Assembly: GCA_040119125.1 (NCBI GenBank) | Contig: JBEDTR010000005.1 | Span: 124,001 to 188,000 of the forward strand | Direction: 5' to 3' | Source of the DNA: Pacificitalea sp040119125 | Lineage (GTDB): Bacteria; Pseudomonadota; Alphaproteobacteria; Rhodobacterales; Rhodobacteraceae | DNA: 64,000 nt | Part shown: piece after piece, positions 51,266-59,834 of the stretch | How the letters are laid out: every line of letters starts with the position of its first letter | How positions within the stretch are numbered: position 1 is the first letter of the stretch | Made by a program: the position numbers and the translations under genes | Notes under the pieces: generated by a model | The model's database searches: none | What the model was told of the DNA's origin: nothing | The model's input: the letters and a program-made list of their open reading frames with translations, nothing else

Positions 51266-51928
51266 ATGTCGACACAGGATGATTACGGACGCCGCAGCTA
51301 TGGTGAGATTCCGGTTGGGACAGGGGCAAAGCCCGGCATCGTGGTCGTAGATTTCCAGCTGGGATTCACCGATCCGCAATACCCGCTGGGCGGTGCGCCG
51401 CTGGTCATGCGCGCAATGGAGAACACGGCGAAGCTGCTGAAGGTCGCGCGTGAATGCGGGGTGCCGGTGGCCAATTGCAACACCGCCTACATGAACGAAC
51501 GCGAAATGCCCTATTGGAAGATCACCGCCGTGCGCGAGACCTTCCGCCACGATCATCCCAGCGTCGAAATCGACCCGCGCATCTACGATCCCGACTACGA
51601 TCTGACAGTCTGCAAAAAAGGCCCGTCGATCTTTTTTGGCACGGATGTTCCGGCATTCTTTGCCAAGGAGCGGGTCGATACCGTGATCGTCACCGGCTGC
51701 AACACCTCCGGCTGCATCCGCGCCAGTTCCATCGATTCGTTCAGCCATCGCTACCGCACGCTGGTGCCTGAGGATTGCGTGGGCGACATCGAAGAACAGC
51801 CGCATCGCGACAACCTGCGTGATTTGGGGCGGCGCTATGTTGATGTGGTCGATCTTGATTACGCATTGGACTTCGTGCGCGCTTGGCATCGGACCGAAAC
51901 CGGCGCCGACGCGCTGACGGACGCTTGA
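51266..51928 (+). CDS. Isochorismatase-fold cysteine amidohydrolase (N-carbamoylsarcosine amidase-like)
   Basis: This 220-residue protein has the family triad: Asp in GIVVVDFQLGF (about residue 29), Lys in VCKKGPSIFFGTD (about 118) and Cys in VIVTGCNTSGCIRAS (about 148-152). The TGCNTSGC wording resembles N-carbamoylsarcosine amidase and related amidases. It should hydrolyse an amide or N-carbamoyl bond. AGGAGAT lies eight bases before the ATG. It is the first gene of the TetR-controlled catabolic operon. Confidence 0.88.
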   Translation: MSTQDDYGRRSYGEIPVGTGAKPGIVVVDFQLGFTDPQYPLGGAPLVMRAMENTAKLLKVARECGVPVANCNTAYMNEREMPYWKITAVRETFRHDHPSVEIDPRIYDPDYDLTVCKKGPSIFFGTDVPAFFAKERVDTVIVTGCNTSGCIRASSIDSFSHRYRTLVPEDCVGDIEEQPHRDNLRDLGRRYVDVVDLDYALDFVRAWHRTETGADALTDA

Positions 51929-52012
51929 TCCGGGCGGCCCGACCGGCCTCCCGCCCCCACCACATCACTGGCCGGCCATTGCGCTGCGCCAAGACGAACG
52001 AAACGAGACGCC

Positions 52013-53248
52013 ATGACTGTTAAGTTCCTGAAAAATGCCCGGATCGTCGATGGCACATCGACTGAGCCAACCGAGCCGATGGGCATCGTGATCGAGGACG
52101 GGGTAATCCGCGACGTCGGCACGGACGTTACCGCGACCACCGACGACGTGCTGGACCTTGCAGGTCTGACCGTGATGCCGGGCCTCATCGACTGCCATGT
52201 GCATGTGATCGCCACCACCGCCGATCTGGGCCGCAACGCCGCGATGCCCTCGTCGCTGGTGGCCGCGCGCAGCAGCCTGCTGATGCGCAACATGATCCAG
52301 CGCGGCTTTACCACCGTGCGCGATCTGGGCGGCGCGGATCGCGGCCTGCAGATGGCGGTAGACGAAGGCGCATTCGTGGGGCCTCGGCTGGTGATCTGCG
52401 GCAAGGCGCTGTCGCAGACCGGCGGCCATACCGATTATCGCGGCCCCTACGACAATCGCGGTGCGGGTTGGTATGCCGACAGCCTCGGCGCGATGGGCCG
52501 CCTGTGCGATGGCGTGCCCGACGTGCAGCGCGCCGCGCGCGAAGAAATCAAGAATGGCGCACAGTTCATCAAGGTGATGGCCGATGGCGGCGTGTCGTCG
52601 CCTTCCGATCCCATCGGCTATCTCGTCTATTCGGTGGATGAGCTGAAAGCGCTGGTCGAAATTGCGAAGGGCTTTGGCACCTATGCGACCGGGCATCTGT
52701 ATACGGACGAGGCCATCGTGCGGGCGTTGGACTGCGGCTTTGAATGCATCGAGCACGGCAACCTGATTTCGGATGCGACAATCGCGCGGGTCGCCAAGGA
52801 AGGCATCCCCGTCGTGCCCACCAACATCACCTATGACATCCTTGCGCGCTCGGGTGCGGAGTTCGGACTGCCAGAGGAATCGGTGGCCAAGATTTCCGAC
52901 GTGCGCGAAGCCGGGCTGGAACGGCTGGAGAAAATGCACGCGGCCGGGGTCGTCATGGGCTATGGCTCGGACCTTCTGGGCGGGATGCAGCCCGAACAAT
53001 CGGGCGAATTCACCCTGCGCGGGCGTTATATCCCCGCCGATGCCGTGATCCGCTCCGCCACCGTGGACGCGGCACGGGTGCTGCGCATGGAAGGCCAGAT
53101 CGGCACCATCGCACCGGGCGCATATGCGGATATCATCGCGGTCGACGGCAACCCTCTCGACGATCTGTCCCTGCTGACAAATCAAGGCGCGCATATGCCG
53201 CTCATCATGAAGGGCGGGAGCGCGGTGAAGAAGGCCGCGACGCTCTGA
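52013..53248 (+). CDS. Metal-dependent amidohydrolase (prolidase/imidazolonepropionase-like)
   Basis: This 411-residue amidohydrolase has the metal site GLIDCHVHVIATT, a KVMADGGVSSPSD segment with the bridging Lys, YATGHLYTDEA and ECIEHGNLI His sites, and the Asp in GYGSDLLGG. It ends with the usual GTIAPGAYADIIAVDGNPLDD. The branch includes Xaa-Pro and carboxypeptidase-like amide hydrolases. It would act with the isochorismatase-fold enzyme on an amide-containing substrate. The stop overlaps the next ATG (TGATG). Confidence 0.88.
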   Translation: MTVKFLKNARIVDGTSTEPTEPMGIVIEDGVIRDVGTDVTATTDDVLDLAGLTVMPGLIDCHVHVIATTADLGRNAAMPSSLVAARSSLLMRNMIQRGFTTVRDLGGADRGLQMAVDEGAFVGPRLVICGKALSQTGGHTDYRGPYDNRGAGWYADSLGAMGRLCDGVPDVQRAAREEIKNGAQFIKVMADGGVSSPSDPIGYLVYSVDELKALVEIAKGFGTYATGHLYTDEAIVRALDCGFECIEHGNLISDATIARVAKEGIPVVPTNITYDILARSGAEFGLPEESVAKISDVREAGLERLEKMHAAGVVMGYGSDLLGGMQPEQSGEFTLRGRYIPADAVIRSATVDAARVLRMEGQIGTIAPGAYADIIAVDGNPLDDLSLLTNQGAHMPLIMKGGSAVKKAATL

Positions 53249-53970
53249 TGGCTGCGCTTGCCTCCTACGCTGCGCTCAGCTTCGATGTCTATGGCACGCT
53301 GATCGACTGGGAAAGCGGTATGGTCACCGGGCTGCGCCCCCTGACCGACCGGCTCGACCGCGAGATCTCCGACGATGCGGTGCTGGAAATGCACGCCCGC
53401 CACGAAAGCGCGGCGCAGGCGCAGACCCCGGGGCGGGCTTACAGCGCGCTGCTCGCCACCGTCTATCGCCGCTGCGCCGAGGAACTTGGCCTGCCTGCGG
53501 ATTGGGAGGCGTGCGAACGCTACGGCGCCAGCGTGCCGGACTGGCCTGCATTCGAGGACAGCGCCGATGCGCTGGCCTATCTGAAGCAGCATTACCGGAT
53601 GATCGTGCTGTCCAATGTCGATAATCGCAGCTTCGCCGGATCGGCGCGCAGACTCGGCATCGAGTGGGACGCGGTCTTCACCGCCGAGGATATCGGCAGC
53701 TATAAGCCGTCGCAGCGAAATTTCGATTACCTGTTGGCGGGGATCGAACGGATGGGGCTGGCCCGGTCCGCGCTGCTGCACACCGCCGAAAGCATGTTCC
53801 ACGATCACGTTCCGGCCCGCGCCAACGGGCTCGACAACGCGTGGATCTATCGTCGCCATCAAAAACAGGGTTTCGGGGCCACGATGGACCCCGGACAACT
53901 GGCCGACACCACATTCCGGTTCAATTCGCTCCGGGACATGGCGGAGGCACACGAGCGCGGCGACCTATGA
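53248..53970 (+). CDS. HAD hydrolase, haloacid dehalogenase type II-like
   Basis: This 240-residue HAD protein has motif I LSFDVYGTLIDWE, motif II VLSNVDNRSF, a Lys in IGSYKPSQRNF and an end motif with acidic residues. The SFDVYGTLID start and ESMFHDHVPARANG are typical of 2-haloacid dehalogenase-like members, but many are phosphatases. In this operon it could remove phosphate or halide from an intermediate. It is translationally coupled to the amidohydrolase by a TGATG overlap. Confidence 0.87.
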   Translation: MAALASYAALSFDVYGTLIDWESGMVTGLRPLTDRLDREISDDAVLEMHARHESAAQAQTPGRAYSALLATVYRRCAEELGLPADWEACERYGASVPDWPAFEDSADALAYLKQHYRMIVLSNVDNRSFAGSARRLGIEWDAVFTAEDIGSYKPSQRNFDYLLAGIERMGLARSALLHTAESMFHDHVPARANGLDNAWIYRRHQKQGFGATMDPGQLADTTFRFNSLRDMAEAHERGDL

Positions 53971-54043
53971 CCGCCTGCACAATCGCCGCACCAACCAAAA
54001 ACACGCGCAGGCGTCCTGCACTTTCAACCAACAGGGTAAAATC

Positions 54044-55168
54044 ATGAAAAAACTGCTCACCTACACCGCATTGGCCGGGATGATGATGTCTGGCGCGGCC
54101 ACAGCCCAGACGAGCTTCATCGCCAACAGCTTCTATGACGGCGCCGTGCCGATGTCGGGCGAAGGCTATGTCCGCTGGGCCGAACTGGTCGAGGAACTGT
54201 CCGACGGCGATCTGGTCCCCGAAGTTTACACCGGCACCGTGCTGCTGGCGCCGCGCGCCTCGCTTCAGGGCATTCAGGATAACGTGGTTCAGGTCGCCCA
54301 TCACGCGGCGATCTACACGCCTTCCGACCTGCCCGTGTCCAACGCCGTGCAGGAACTGGGCTTTGCCTATTCCGATCCGCTTGCCGCGATCTTTGCCGTC
54401 ACCGACTTCTCGATGAACAACGAGGTGCAGTTGGAAGAATGGCAGGACAAGGGCGTGGTCTATCTGGGCGCCTATGCGACCCCCGCCTATGTGCTGATGT
54501 GCTCCAGCCCCGTGCGCAACCTTGACGAAATGAAGGGCAAGCGCATCCGGACCGCAGGCTCCGCCGTCTCCGTCTGGGTCGAGGAAGCAGGCGGCATCCC
54601 CGTCAACGTGCCCTCCAGCGAAATGTATACCGGCCTCGAGCGTGGCACGCTCGATTGTGCGACCAATTCCGCCAGCGATCTGGTGGACCGGTCCCTGCTG
54701 GAAGTCGCCGAGCATACGACCCTGCTGTCCACCGGCATGTATTACTCGGGTCCGCAATGGGGTTATAACCCGGACTTCTGGGCAGGCCTGACCGCCGAGC
54801 AGCGCGAAGTGCTGATGGAAGCCTCCGCCCGGTCGATGGCGCGCATGGTCATCGCCTATAACGAGAAGGTCGATGCCGGGCTTGAAGCCTCCAAAGAAGC
54901 AGGCGGCAACGTCTATGAGCCCGAGCAGGACCTGGCCGATCATGTGGCCGAGTTCCGCGACCGCACCTCCGCCGCCGCTGCCGAAAAGGCCGGGACCGAT
55001 TTCGGCGTGGCCGAACCCGACGCGCTGATCGAGGACTTCGAGACCACGATGCAGAAATGGGTCGATCTTCTGGCCGATGTCGATCCCACGGACGAAGATG
55101 CATTGACCGATCTGGCAATGCAGGAAATCTACAGCAAGATCGACGCCTCCACCTACGGCGTAAACTGA
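54044..55168 (+). CDS. dctP: TRAP transporter substrate-binding protein DctP
   Basis: This 374-residue periplasmic protein has a signal peptide (MKKLLTYTALAGMMMSGAATA). The DctP fold follows, with the carboxylate-binding region EMKGKRIRTAGSAVSVWVEE and PSSEMYTGLERGTLDCATNS. It delivers an organic acid-like ligand to the DctQM permease. AGGG lies about eight bases before the ATG at 54044. The longer open frame that begins inside the HAD gene is not used. A strong hairpin follows the stop. Confidence 0.93.
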   Translation: MKKLLTYTALAGMMMSGAATAQTSFIANSFYDGAVPMSGEGYVRWAELVEELSDGDLVPEVYTGTVLLAPRASLQGIQDNVVQVAHHAAIYTPSDLPVSNAVQELGFAYSDPLAAIFAVTDFSMNNEVQLEEWQDKGVVYLGAYATPAYVLMCSSPVRNLDEMKGKRIRTAGSAVSVWVEEAGGIPVNVPSSEMYTGLERGTLDCATNSASDLVDRSLLEVAEHTTLLSTGMYYSGPQWGYNPDFWAGLTAEQREVLMEASARSMARMVIAYNEKVDAGLEASKEAGGNVYEPEQDLADHVAEFRDRTSAAAAEKAGTDFGVAEPDALIEDFETTMQKWVDLLADVDPTDEDALTDLAMQEIYSKIDASTYGVN

Positions 55169-55173
55169 TACCT

Positions 55174-55204
55174 GCGCGGGCCGGCACCGACCGCCGGCCC
55201 GCGC
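55174..55204 (+). other. Perfect 12-bp hairpin between dctP and dctQ
   Basis: GCGCGGGCCGGC (55174-55185) pairs fully with GCCGGCCCGCGC (55193-55204) around a seven-base loop, with no T-tract. It starts six bases after the dctP stop. Such stems protect the binding-protein mRNA from 3' exonucleases and allow it to be made in excess over the permease. Confidence 0.7.
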
Positions 55205-55231
55205 GACACCTATGAAAGGCGGAATTTCGTC

Positions 55232-55726
55232 ATGCAGCTTATCCTCGGGATCATCCGCTGGCTGAATATCGGCACCGTCACCGCGGCCTGCCTCGTGATG
55301 CTGCTGATGATGGCGCATATCACCGTCGATGTCGGTGTGCGCTACTTCGTCAACGGGCAGATCGTCGGCACGCTGGAATGGGTGTCATTCTACTACATGG
55401 TGGCGTTGGTGTTCCTTGCGCTCGGCTTTGTCGAATATCGCAACGAAAACATCCGCGTGGACCTCTTCGCCCAGATGATGCCGAAGTCGGTGCAACTGGG
55501 CCTCTATATTTTCGCTTGCCTGCTGGGGCTCATATTCTTCGGGATGCTGTTCTGGCAAACCTTGCAAGACGCCATCCGCGCCACCGGGCGCGGCGAAGAG
55601 GCGATGAGCAACTTCCGCTTCTACATCTGGCCCGCCCGCTGGGCGCTGCCTATCGGTTTTGCAGGGGTGCTGCTGGCTGTGCTGGCCAACCTGCTGCGCG
55701 CCATCGCACGTCGACAGCCGCTGTGA
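55232..55726 (+). CDS. dctQ: TRAP transporter small permease DctQ
   Basis: This 164-residue protein has four membrane helices and the DctQ signatures VGVRYFVNGQIVGTLEWVSFYY and LGFVEYRNENIRVDLF. It forms the membrane complex with DctM. The ATG at 55232 is preceded by a GAAAGGCGG ribosome site. The 31-base dctQ-dctM gap is normal for this operon type. Confidence 0.9.
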   Translation: MQLILGIIRWLNIGTVTAACLVMLLMMAHITVDVGVRYFVNGQIVGTLEWVSFYYMVALVFLALGFVEYRNENIRVDLFAQMMPKSVQLGLYIFACLLGLIFFGMLFWQTLQDAIRATGRGEEAMSNFRFYIWPARWALPIGFAGVLLAVLANLLRAIARRQPL

Positions 55727-55757
55727 CGGCCCCCCTACACGCGTTCCCGGAGACCAT

Positions 55758-57068
55758 ATGATGAGCAACCTCGAAATCGGCATTGCGGGTGTCGCCGTGG
55801 CGCTTGCCCTTATCGCGATCAGGGTGCCGATCGGATTGGCGCTTGGCCTTGTGTCCATCGCGGGCATCGGCGTGATGTTCAACATGAACGTCGCCTGGGG
55901 CATGATCTCGGCCACGCCGTTCGATTATGTCGGCCAGTGGGAGCTGTCCGCCGCGCCGATGTTCCTGCTGATGGGGTTCATCTGTTCCTCGACGGACATG
56001 ACCCGCGGGCTGTTTCTGGCGCTCAGGCTTTACCTTGCGCGCCTGCCCGGCGGGCTTGCGATCACCTCCGTCGGGGCCTGCGCGTTTTTCGCCGCCGCCT
56101 CGGGGTCATCGGTCGCAACGGCCTCCGCCATGTCGCGGATGGCGGTGCCCGAGATGCTCAACAACGGCTATGACCGGGGTCTTGCCACCGGGACCATCGC
56201 CGCGTCGGGCACGCTGGGCTCGCTGATCCCACCTTCCGTCCTGCTGATCCTTTACGGGGTCTATGCGCAGGTCTCCGTGGGGCAGCTGTTCATGGCGGGC
56301 TTCATCCCCGGCCTGCTGTCGGCGCTGATCTACATGGCAATGATCGTGATCCGGGTGAAGATAAACCCGTCGCTCGCCGGCAATGTCGAGATCAACCCCA
56401 CCGCCGATGAACGCCGCGAAGCCTTCCGCGATCTCTGGCCGCTGCCGACGCTGATCCTTGTGGTGCTGGGCGGGATCTTTACCGGGGTCTTTTCCCCGAC
56501 CGAGGCCGGGGCGTTGGGCGCCTTCGCCGCGCTCGTCATCGCGATCCTGCGCCGCAAGCTGACCCGCTCCGCGCTGGTCGAGGCCGTGACACAGGCGGTC
56601 GTCTCCACCGCGTCGATCTTCATCATTCTGATCGGCTCGTTGTTCTTTACCCGGTTTCTCGCGCTGTCGGGCTTCCCGCGCGCGTTTTCCGACGCGATCT
56701 TGTCGGTCAGCACCGAAACCTGGTGGATCCTCTTCGCGGTCACCGTGATCTTTCTCGTGCTGGGCATGTTGATCGACAGTATCGGCCTGCTGTTGCTGAC
56801 CCTGCCGATCCTTGTGCCGCTGGTGAACGAGGCGGACATCAACCCGGTCTGGTTCGGCATCATCGTGATCAAGCTGCTGGAAATCGGGCTCATCACCCCG
56901 CCAATCGGTCTGAACGTCTATATGATCAACGGCGCGCTTAATAATCGTGTCACCCTGCCCGAGATTTTCCGGGGCATCACATGGTTTCTCGCGATGGATA
57001 TGCTCACGCTGCTGATCCTGATCGCCTTCCCGATCCTGACGCTGTGGCTGCCGTCGCTCGCCTATTGA
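55758..57068 (+). CDS. dctM: TRAP transporter large permease DctM
   Basis: This 436-residue protein has about twelve helices and the DctM motifs FLLMGFICSSTDMTRGLF, FFAAASGSSVATASAM, GTLGSLIPPSVLLILYG and LGMLIDSIGLLLLTLPI. It moves the ligand with sodium or proton flux. GGAG lies just before the twin ATG at 55758/55761. Its stop overlaps an in-frame ATG of the TetR gene (TGATG). Confidence 0.92.
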   Translation: MMSNLEIGIAGVAVALALIAIRVPIGLALGLVSIAGIGVMFNMNVAWGMISATPFDYVGQWELSAAPMFLLMGFICSSTDMTRGLFLALRLYLARLPGGLAITSVGACAFFAAASGSSVATASAMSRMAVPEMLNNGYDRGLATGTIAASGTLGSLIPPSVLLILYGVYAQVSVGQLFMAGFIPGLLSALIYMAMIVIRVKINPSLAGNVEINPTADERREAFRDLWPLPTLILVVLGGIFTGVFSPTEAGALGAFAALVIAILRRKLTRSALVEAVTQAVVSTASIFIILIGSLFFTRFLALSGFPRAFSDAILSVSTETWWILFAVTVIFLVLGMLIDSIGLLLLTLPILVPLVNEADINPVWFGIIVIKLLEIGLITPPIGLNVYMINGALNNRVTLPEIFRGITWFLAMDMLTLLILIAFPILTLWLPSLAY

Positions 57069-57100
57069 TGGCAAAGCGCACAAGCCCTAGGACACCTCAC

Positions 57101-57808
57101 ATGGCCGACATGCGATCCACGCCCAGCCCGCGCGCGAAACCGACCCAGGCGCGCAGCGTCGCCATGCGGCGCAAATTGATCCGCGCGGCGCTCGATGTCA
57201 TTTACGACGAAGGCTACAATTCCGCCTCCACCCCGGAATTTTCGCGCCGGGCGGGGGTCTCGCGCGGCGCGCTGCTGCACCATTTTCCGACCCGCGCCGA
57301 TATCATCCTCGCCGCGATGGAAGAGCTGCTGAACGAAGGCACCCGCGAGATCCGGCAGGTCACGGATCGCGTGGCGCGGCAGGAACTCAGCCTTGGCGAA
57401 TATGTGGAATTCCTGTGGGAAATGTTTTCGGGGCGGTTCTTCTACATCTCGCTGGAATTCATCACCGAGGCCCGCACCGATCCCGAACTGCGCGCAGGCA
57501 TGATCCCCGTCGTGCGCGATTTCCACGCCGCGCTGGACACCATCTGGACGGAATTCGAAAAACAGGCCGATGGGCTGCCGCATAACGCCCGTGCCGCGAT
57601 GAACATGACCGTATGCCTTGTGCGTGGGATGGGCGTGCAGACGGTGCTGAAGGACGACCCCGCCTATTATCGCGCGATGCTGGAGACATGGAAAACCGTG
57701 CTGCCGCAGATCCTCGACGCCGGGCAGTCCGAGATCACCCTTCCCGGCCCCCGATCTGACGCGCGCCCCGATGTCCGGTCCGAGCCCGGCACAGCCCGGC
57801 GCCCATAA
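57101..57808 (+). CDS. TetR/AcrR-family transcriptional regulator
   Basis: This 235-residue protein has an N-terminal TetR helix-turn-helix (MRRKLIRAALDVIYDEGYN, then RRAGVSRGALLHHFPTRADI, about residues 20-65) and a helical ligand-binding domain. AGGA eight bases before the ATG at 57101 decides this start. An ATG at 57068 overlapping the dctM stop would add eleven residues. As the last gene of the operon it probably senses the imported compound and controls the palindrome at 51206-51217. Confidence 0.88.
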   Translation: MADMRSTPSPRAKPTQARSVAMRRKLIRAALDVIYDEGYNSASTPEFSRRAGVSRGALLHHFPTRADIILAAMEELLNEGTREIRQVTDRVARQELSLGEYVEFLWEMFSGRFFYISLEFITEARTDPELRAGMIPVVRDFHAALDTIWTEFEKQADGLPHNARAAMNMTVCLVRGMGVQTVLKDDPAYYRAMLETWKTVLPQILDAGQSEITLPGPRSDARPDVRSEPGTARRP

Positions 57809-57975
57809 GCGCCCCACCCCGTCAGGCGGCACAGACGTCACACAGGCGCGCACGCCCGCCGATCTGACCGCGCGCAGCTTGAACGCGCCCGCCCCTGCGC
57901 GCTAGGATCGCGCTGGTCTGGCGGGAGTTCTGCGTCCGACCTCACCCTGTCCGAACGCCAGTCACCGGAGCCTCG

Positions 57976-58230
57976 ATGCCGCGCGCGATCCCGATCCTGT
58001 TTCTTTGCCTCGCGCCGCTGGCCGCTGCCTGCACGCAATTCCCCGAGCTTGACGCCGCGATCACGCCGCAAGCACGACAGGCCGCCTATCCGACCCTGCT
58101 GCCCATCGACCAGATCACCGGGCCCGCCTACCAGACCCGGATCACCGGCGATGAAGTGGCGGAGTTGGAGGCCGCCGGCGCCGCGCATGAACGCCGCGCC
58201 GATTACCTGCGCACCCGCCCCATCGAGTAG
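57976..58230 (+). CDS. Small hypothetical lipoprotein
   Basis: This 84-residue protein has a signal peptide (MPRAIPILFLCLAPLAAAC) ending in a lipobox LAAAC and a short hydrophilic mature part (FPELDAAITPQARQAAYPTL, then Glu/Ala-rich). A GGAG site lies before the ATG. It is a recurrent type of unassigned Rhodobacteraceae lipoprotein. It stands alone between the TetR gene and hom, and its role is unknown. Confidence 0.75.
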   Translation: MPRAIPILFLCLAPLAAACTQFPELDAAITPQARQAAYPTLLPIDQITGPAYQTRITGDEVAELEAAGAAHERRADYLRTRPIE

Positions 58231-58395
58231 CCCTCCGCGCGCCGGATCACCCAGAGCCGATCCACGGCCGCAGCGCCCGCGCGTAACCCCGCTTACAATC
58301 CCTGACCCTGCCATGGTGCAAGGCGCGTTGCGCCGCCTGCCCCGTTGCGCTAACAGGCGCGGCAGAACGCAGCCCAAATCCCGGAGATACCCCTC

Positions 58396-59685
58396 ATGAC
58401 CGCCGCACCTCTTCGCCTTGGGATCGCAGGGCTCGGAACCGTCGGTGCCGGCGTTGTCAAAATCGTCCAGTCCCGTGGCGCATTGCTTTCGGCCCGCTGT
58501 GGCCGCGAGTTGCAAATTACCGCCATCTGTGCCCGTGACCGCAAACGCGACCGTGGCGTGGATCTGTCCGGCTACGCATGGGAAGACGATCCCGTCGCGC
58601 TGGCGCGGCGCGATGATGTCGATGTGCTGGTCGAGTTGATGGGCGGTGCCGATGGCCCCGCCAAGGCCGCGACCGAAGCCGCCATTGCCGCAGGCAAGGA
58701 TGTCGTCACCGCAAATAAGGCGATGCTTGCCCATCACGGTCAGGCGCTGGCCGAGGCCGCCGAAACCCAAGGCAGCGTCATTCGCTTCGAAGCCGCCGTC
58801 GCGGGCGGCATCCCGGTGGTCAAATCCCTGACCGAGGGGCTGGCCGGCAACCGCATCCAGCGGATCATGGGCGTCATGAACGGCACCTGTAACTACATCC
58901 TGACCCGGATGGAAAACGCGGGCCTGCCCTATGCGGAGGTCTTCGACGAGGCCAGCAAGCTGGGCTATCTGGAAGCCGACCCGACGCTGGACGTGGGCGG
59001 CATCGACGCAGGCCATAAACTGGCGCTGCTGGCCTCCATCGGCTTTGGCACGCGGGTTTGTTTCGACGAGATGGAGCTGGAAGGCATCGAGCGCATCGCC
59101 ATCGAAGACATCCGCGCCGCCGCCGACATGGGCTTCCGCATCAAGCTGCTGGGCGTGGCGCAAATGACCGAGCGCGGACTGGAACAGCGCATGTCGCCTT
59201 GTCTGGTTCCCGCCAACAGCCCGCTGGGGCAATTGCAGGCCGCGACCAACATGGTGGTGATCGAAGGCGATAGCGTGGGCCAGATCGTGCTGCGGGGCGC
59301 AGGCGCGGGCGAAGGTCCGACCGCCTCCGCCGTGCTGTCCGACGTCACCGACATTGCGCGTGGCATCCGCGTGCCGACCTTCGGCATCCCGGCGGCGGAC
59401 CTGCAGCACGCCACCTCCGCACAGGTGTCGATCCCCGCCCCTTATTACATCCGCATCGCGCTGGCCGATAAACCGGGTGCGTTGGCCAAGGTCGCCGCCG
59501 CCCTGGGCGAAGCCGGGATTTCGATCAACCGCATGCGCCAATATGATCATGCCGCCGGCACCGCGCCGGTGCTGATCGTGACGCATAAGACCACCCGCGC
59601 GGCGCTGGACACCGCGCTGGAAAGCTTCGCCGCGACCGGCGTGGTCACGGGCGAGCCGGTCTCGATCCGCATCGAACAGGTCTGA
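58396..59685 (+). CDS. hom: Homoserine dehydrogenase
   Basis: This 429-residue protein has the NAD-binding start LGIAGLGTVGAGVVKIV, VTANKAMLAHHGQAL, the catalytic core GIPVVKSLTEGLAGNRI and MGVMNGTCNYILT. It also has the EASKLGYLEADPTLDVGG signature and a C-terminal ACT domain from about residue 350. It reduces aspartate semialdehyde to homoserine for threonine and methionine synthesis. The ACT domain suggests threonine feedback. GGAG lies nine bases before the ATG. Confidence 0.96.
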   Translation: MTAAPLRLGIAGLGTVGAGVVKIVQSRGALLSARCGRELQITAICARDRKRDRGVDLSGYAWEDDPVALARRDDVDVLVELMGGADGPAKAATEAAIAAGKDVVTANKAMLAHHGQALAEAAETQGSVIRFEAAVAGGIPVVKSLTEGLAGNRIQRIMGVMNGTCNYILTRMENAGLPYAEVFDEASKLGYLEADPTLDVGGIDAGHKLALLASIGFGTRVCFDEMELEGIERIAIEDIRAAADMGFRIKLLGVAQMTERGLEQRMSPCLVPANSPLGQLQAATNMVVIEGDSVGQIVLRGAGAGEGPTASAVLSDVTDIARGIRVPTFGIPAADLQHATSAQVSIPAPYYIRIALADKPGALAKVAAALGEAGISINRMRQYDHAAGTAPVLIVTHKTTRAALDTALESFAATGVVTGEPVSIRIEQV

Positions 59686-59706
59686 TTTCCGGCGTTCGGG
59701 ACGCTT

Positions 59707-59726
59707 GACGCCCGCGCAGGCGTCCC
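59707..59726 (+). other. Hairpin between hom and glpX
   Basis: GACGCC (59707-59712) pairs with GGCGTC (59719-59724). A competing pairing of GGGACGC (59698-59704) with GCGTCCC (59720-59726) is possible. The two alternatives are mutually exclusive, which would suit an attenuator or a weak terminator. There is no T-tract. Confidence 0.35.
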
Positions 59727-59834
59727 GCGGCACGGGACATTTCAGCCGGTGGCGCTAACACCGCCGCCCGGCCTTGCGCCTTCATGGCTGGGGGGCTACC
59801 CAAACGGAAAGCCCCTCTTGCCTCAGGACATCCG

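Noticed and set aside
51965..55318. Long minus-strand frames (409 and 465 residues) over the amidohydrolase, HAD and dctP genes
   Set aside because: They are shadows of high third-position GC. The sense genes are well supported and overlap with TGATG coupling.
57838..59733. 631-residue minus-strand open frame over the lipoprotein and hom
   Set aside because: The sense strand encodes an unmistakable homoserine dehydrogenase. The antisense frame is low in hydrophobic order and has no motif.
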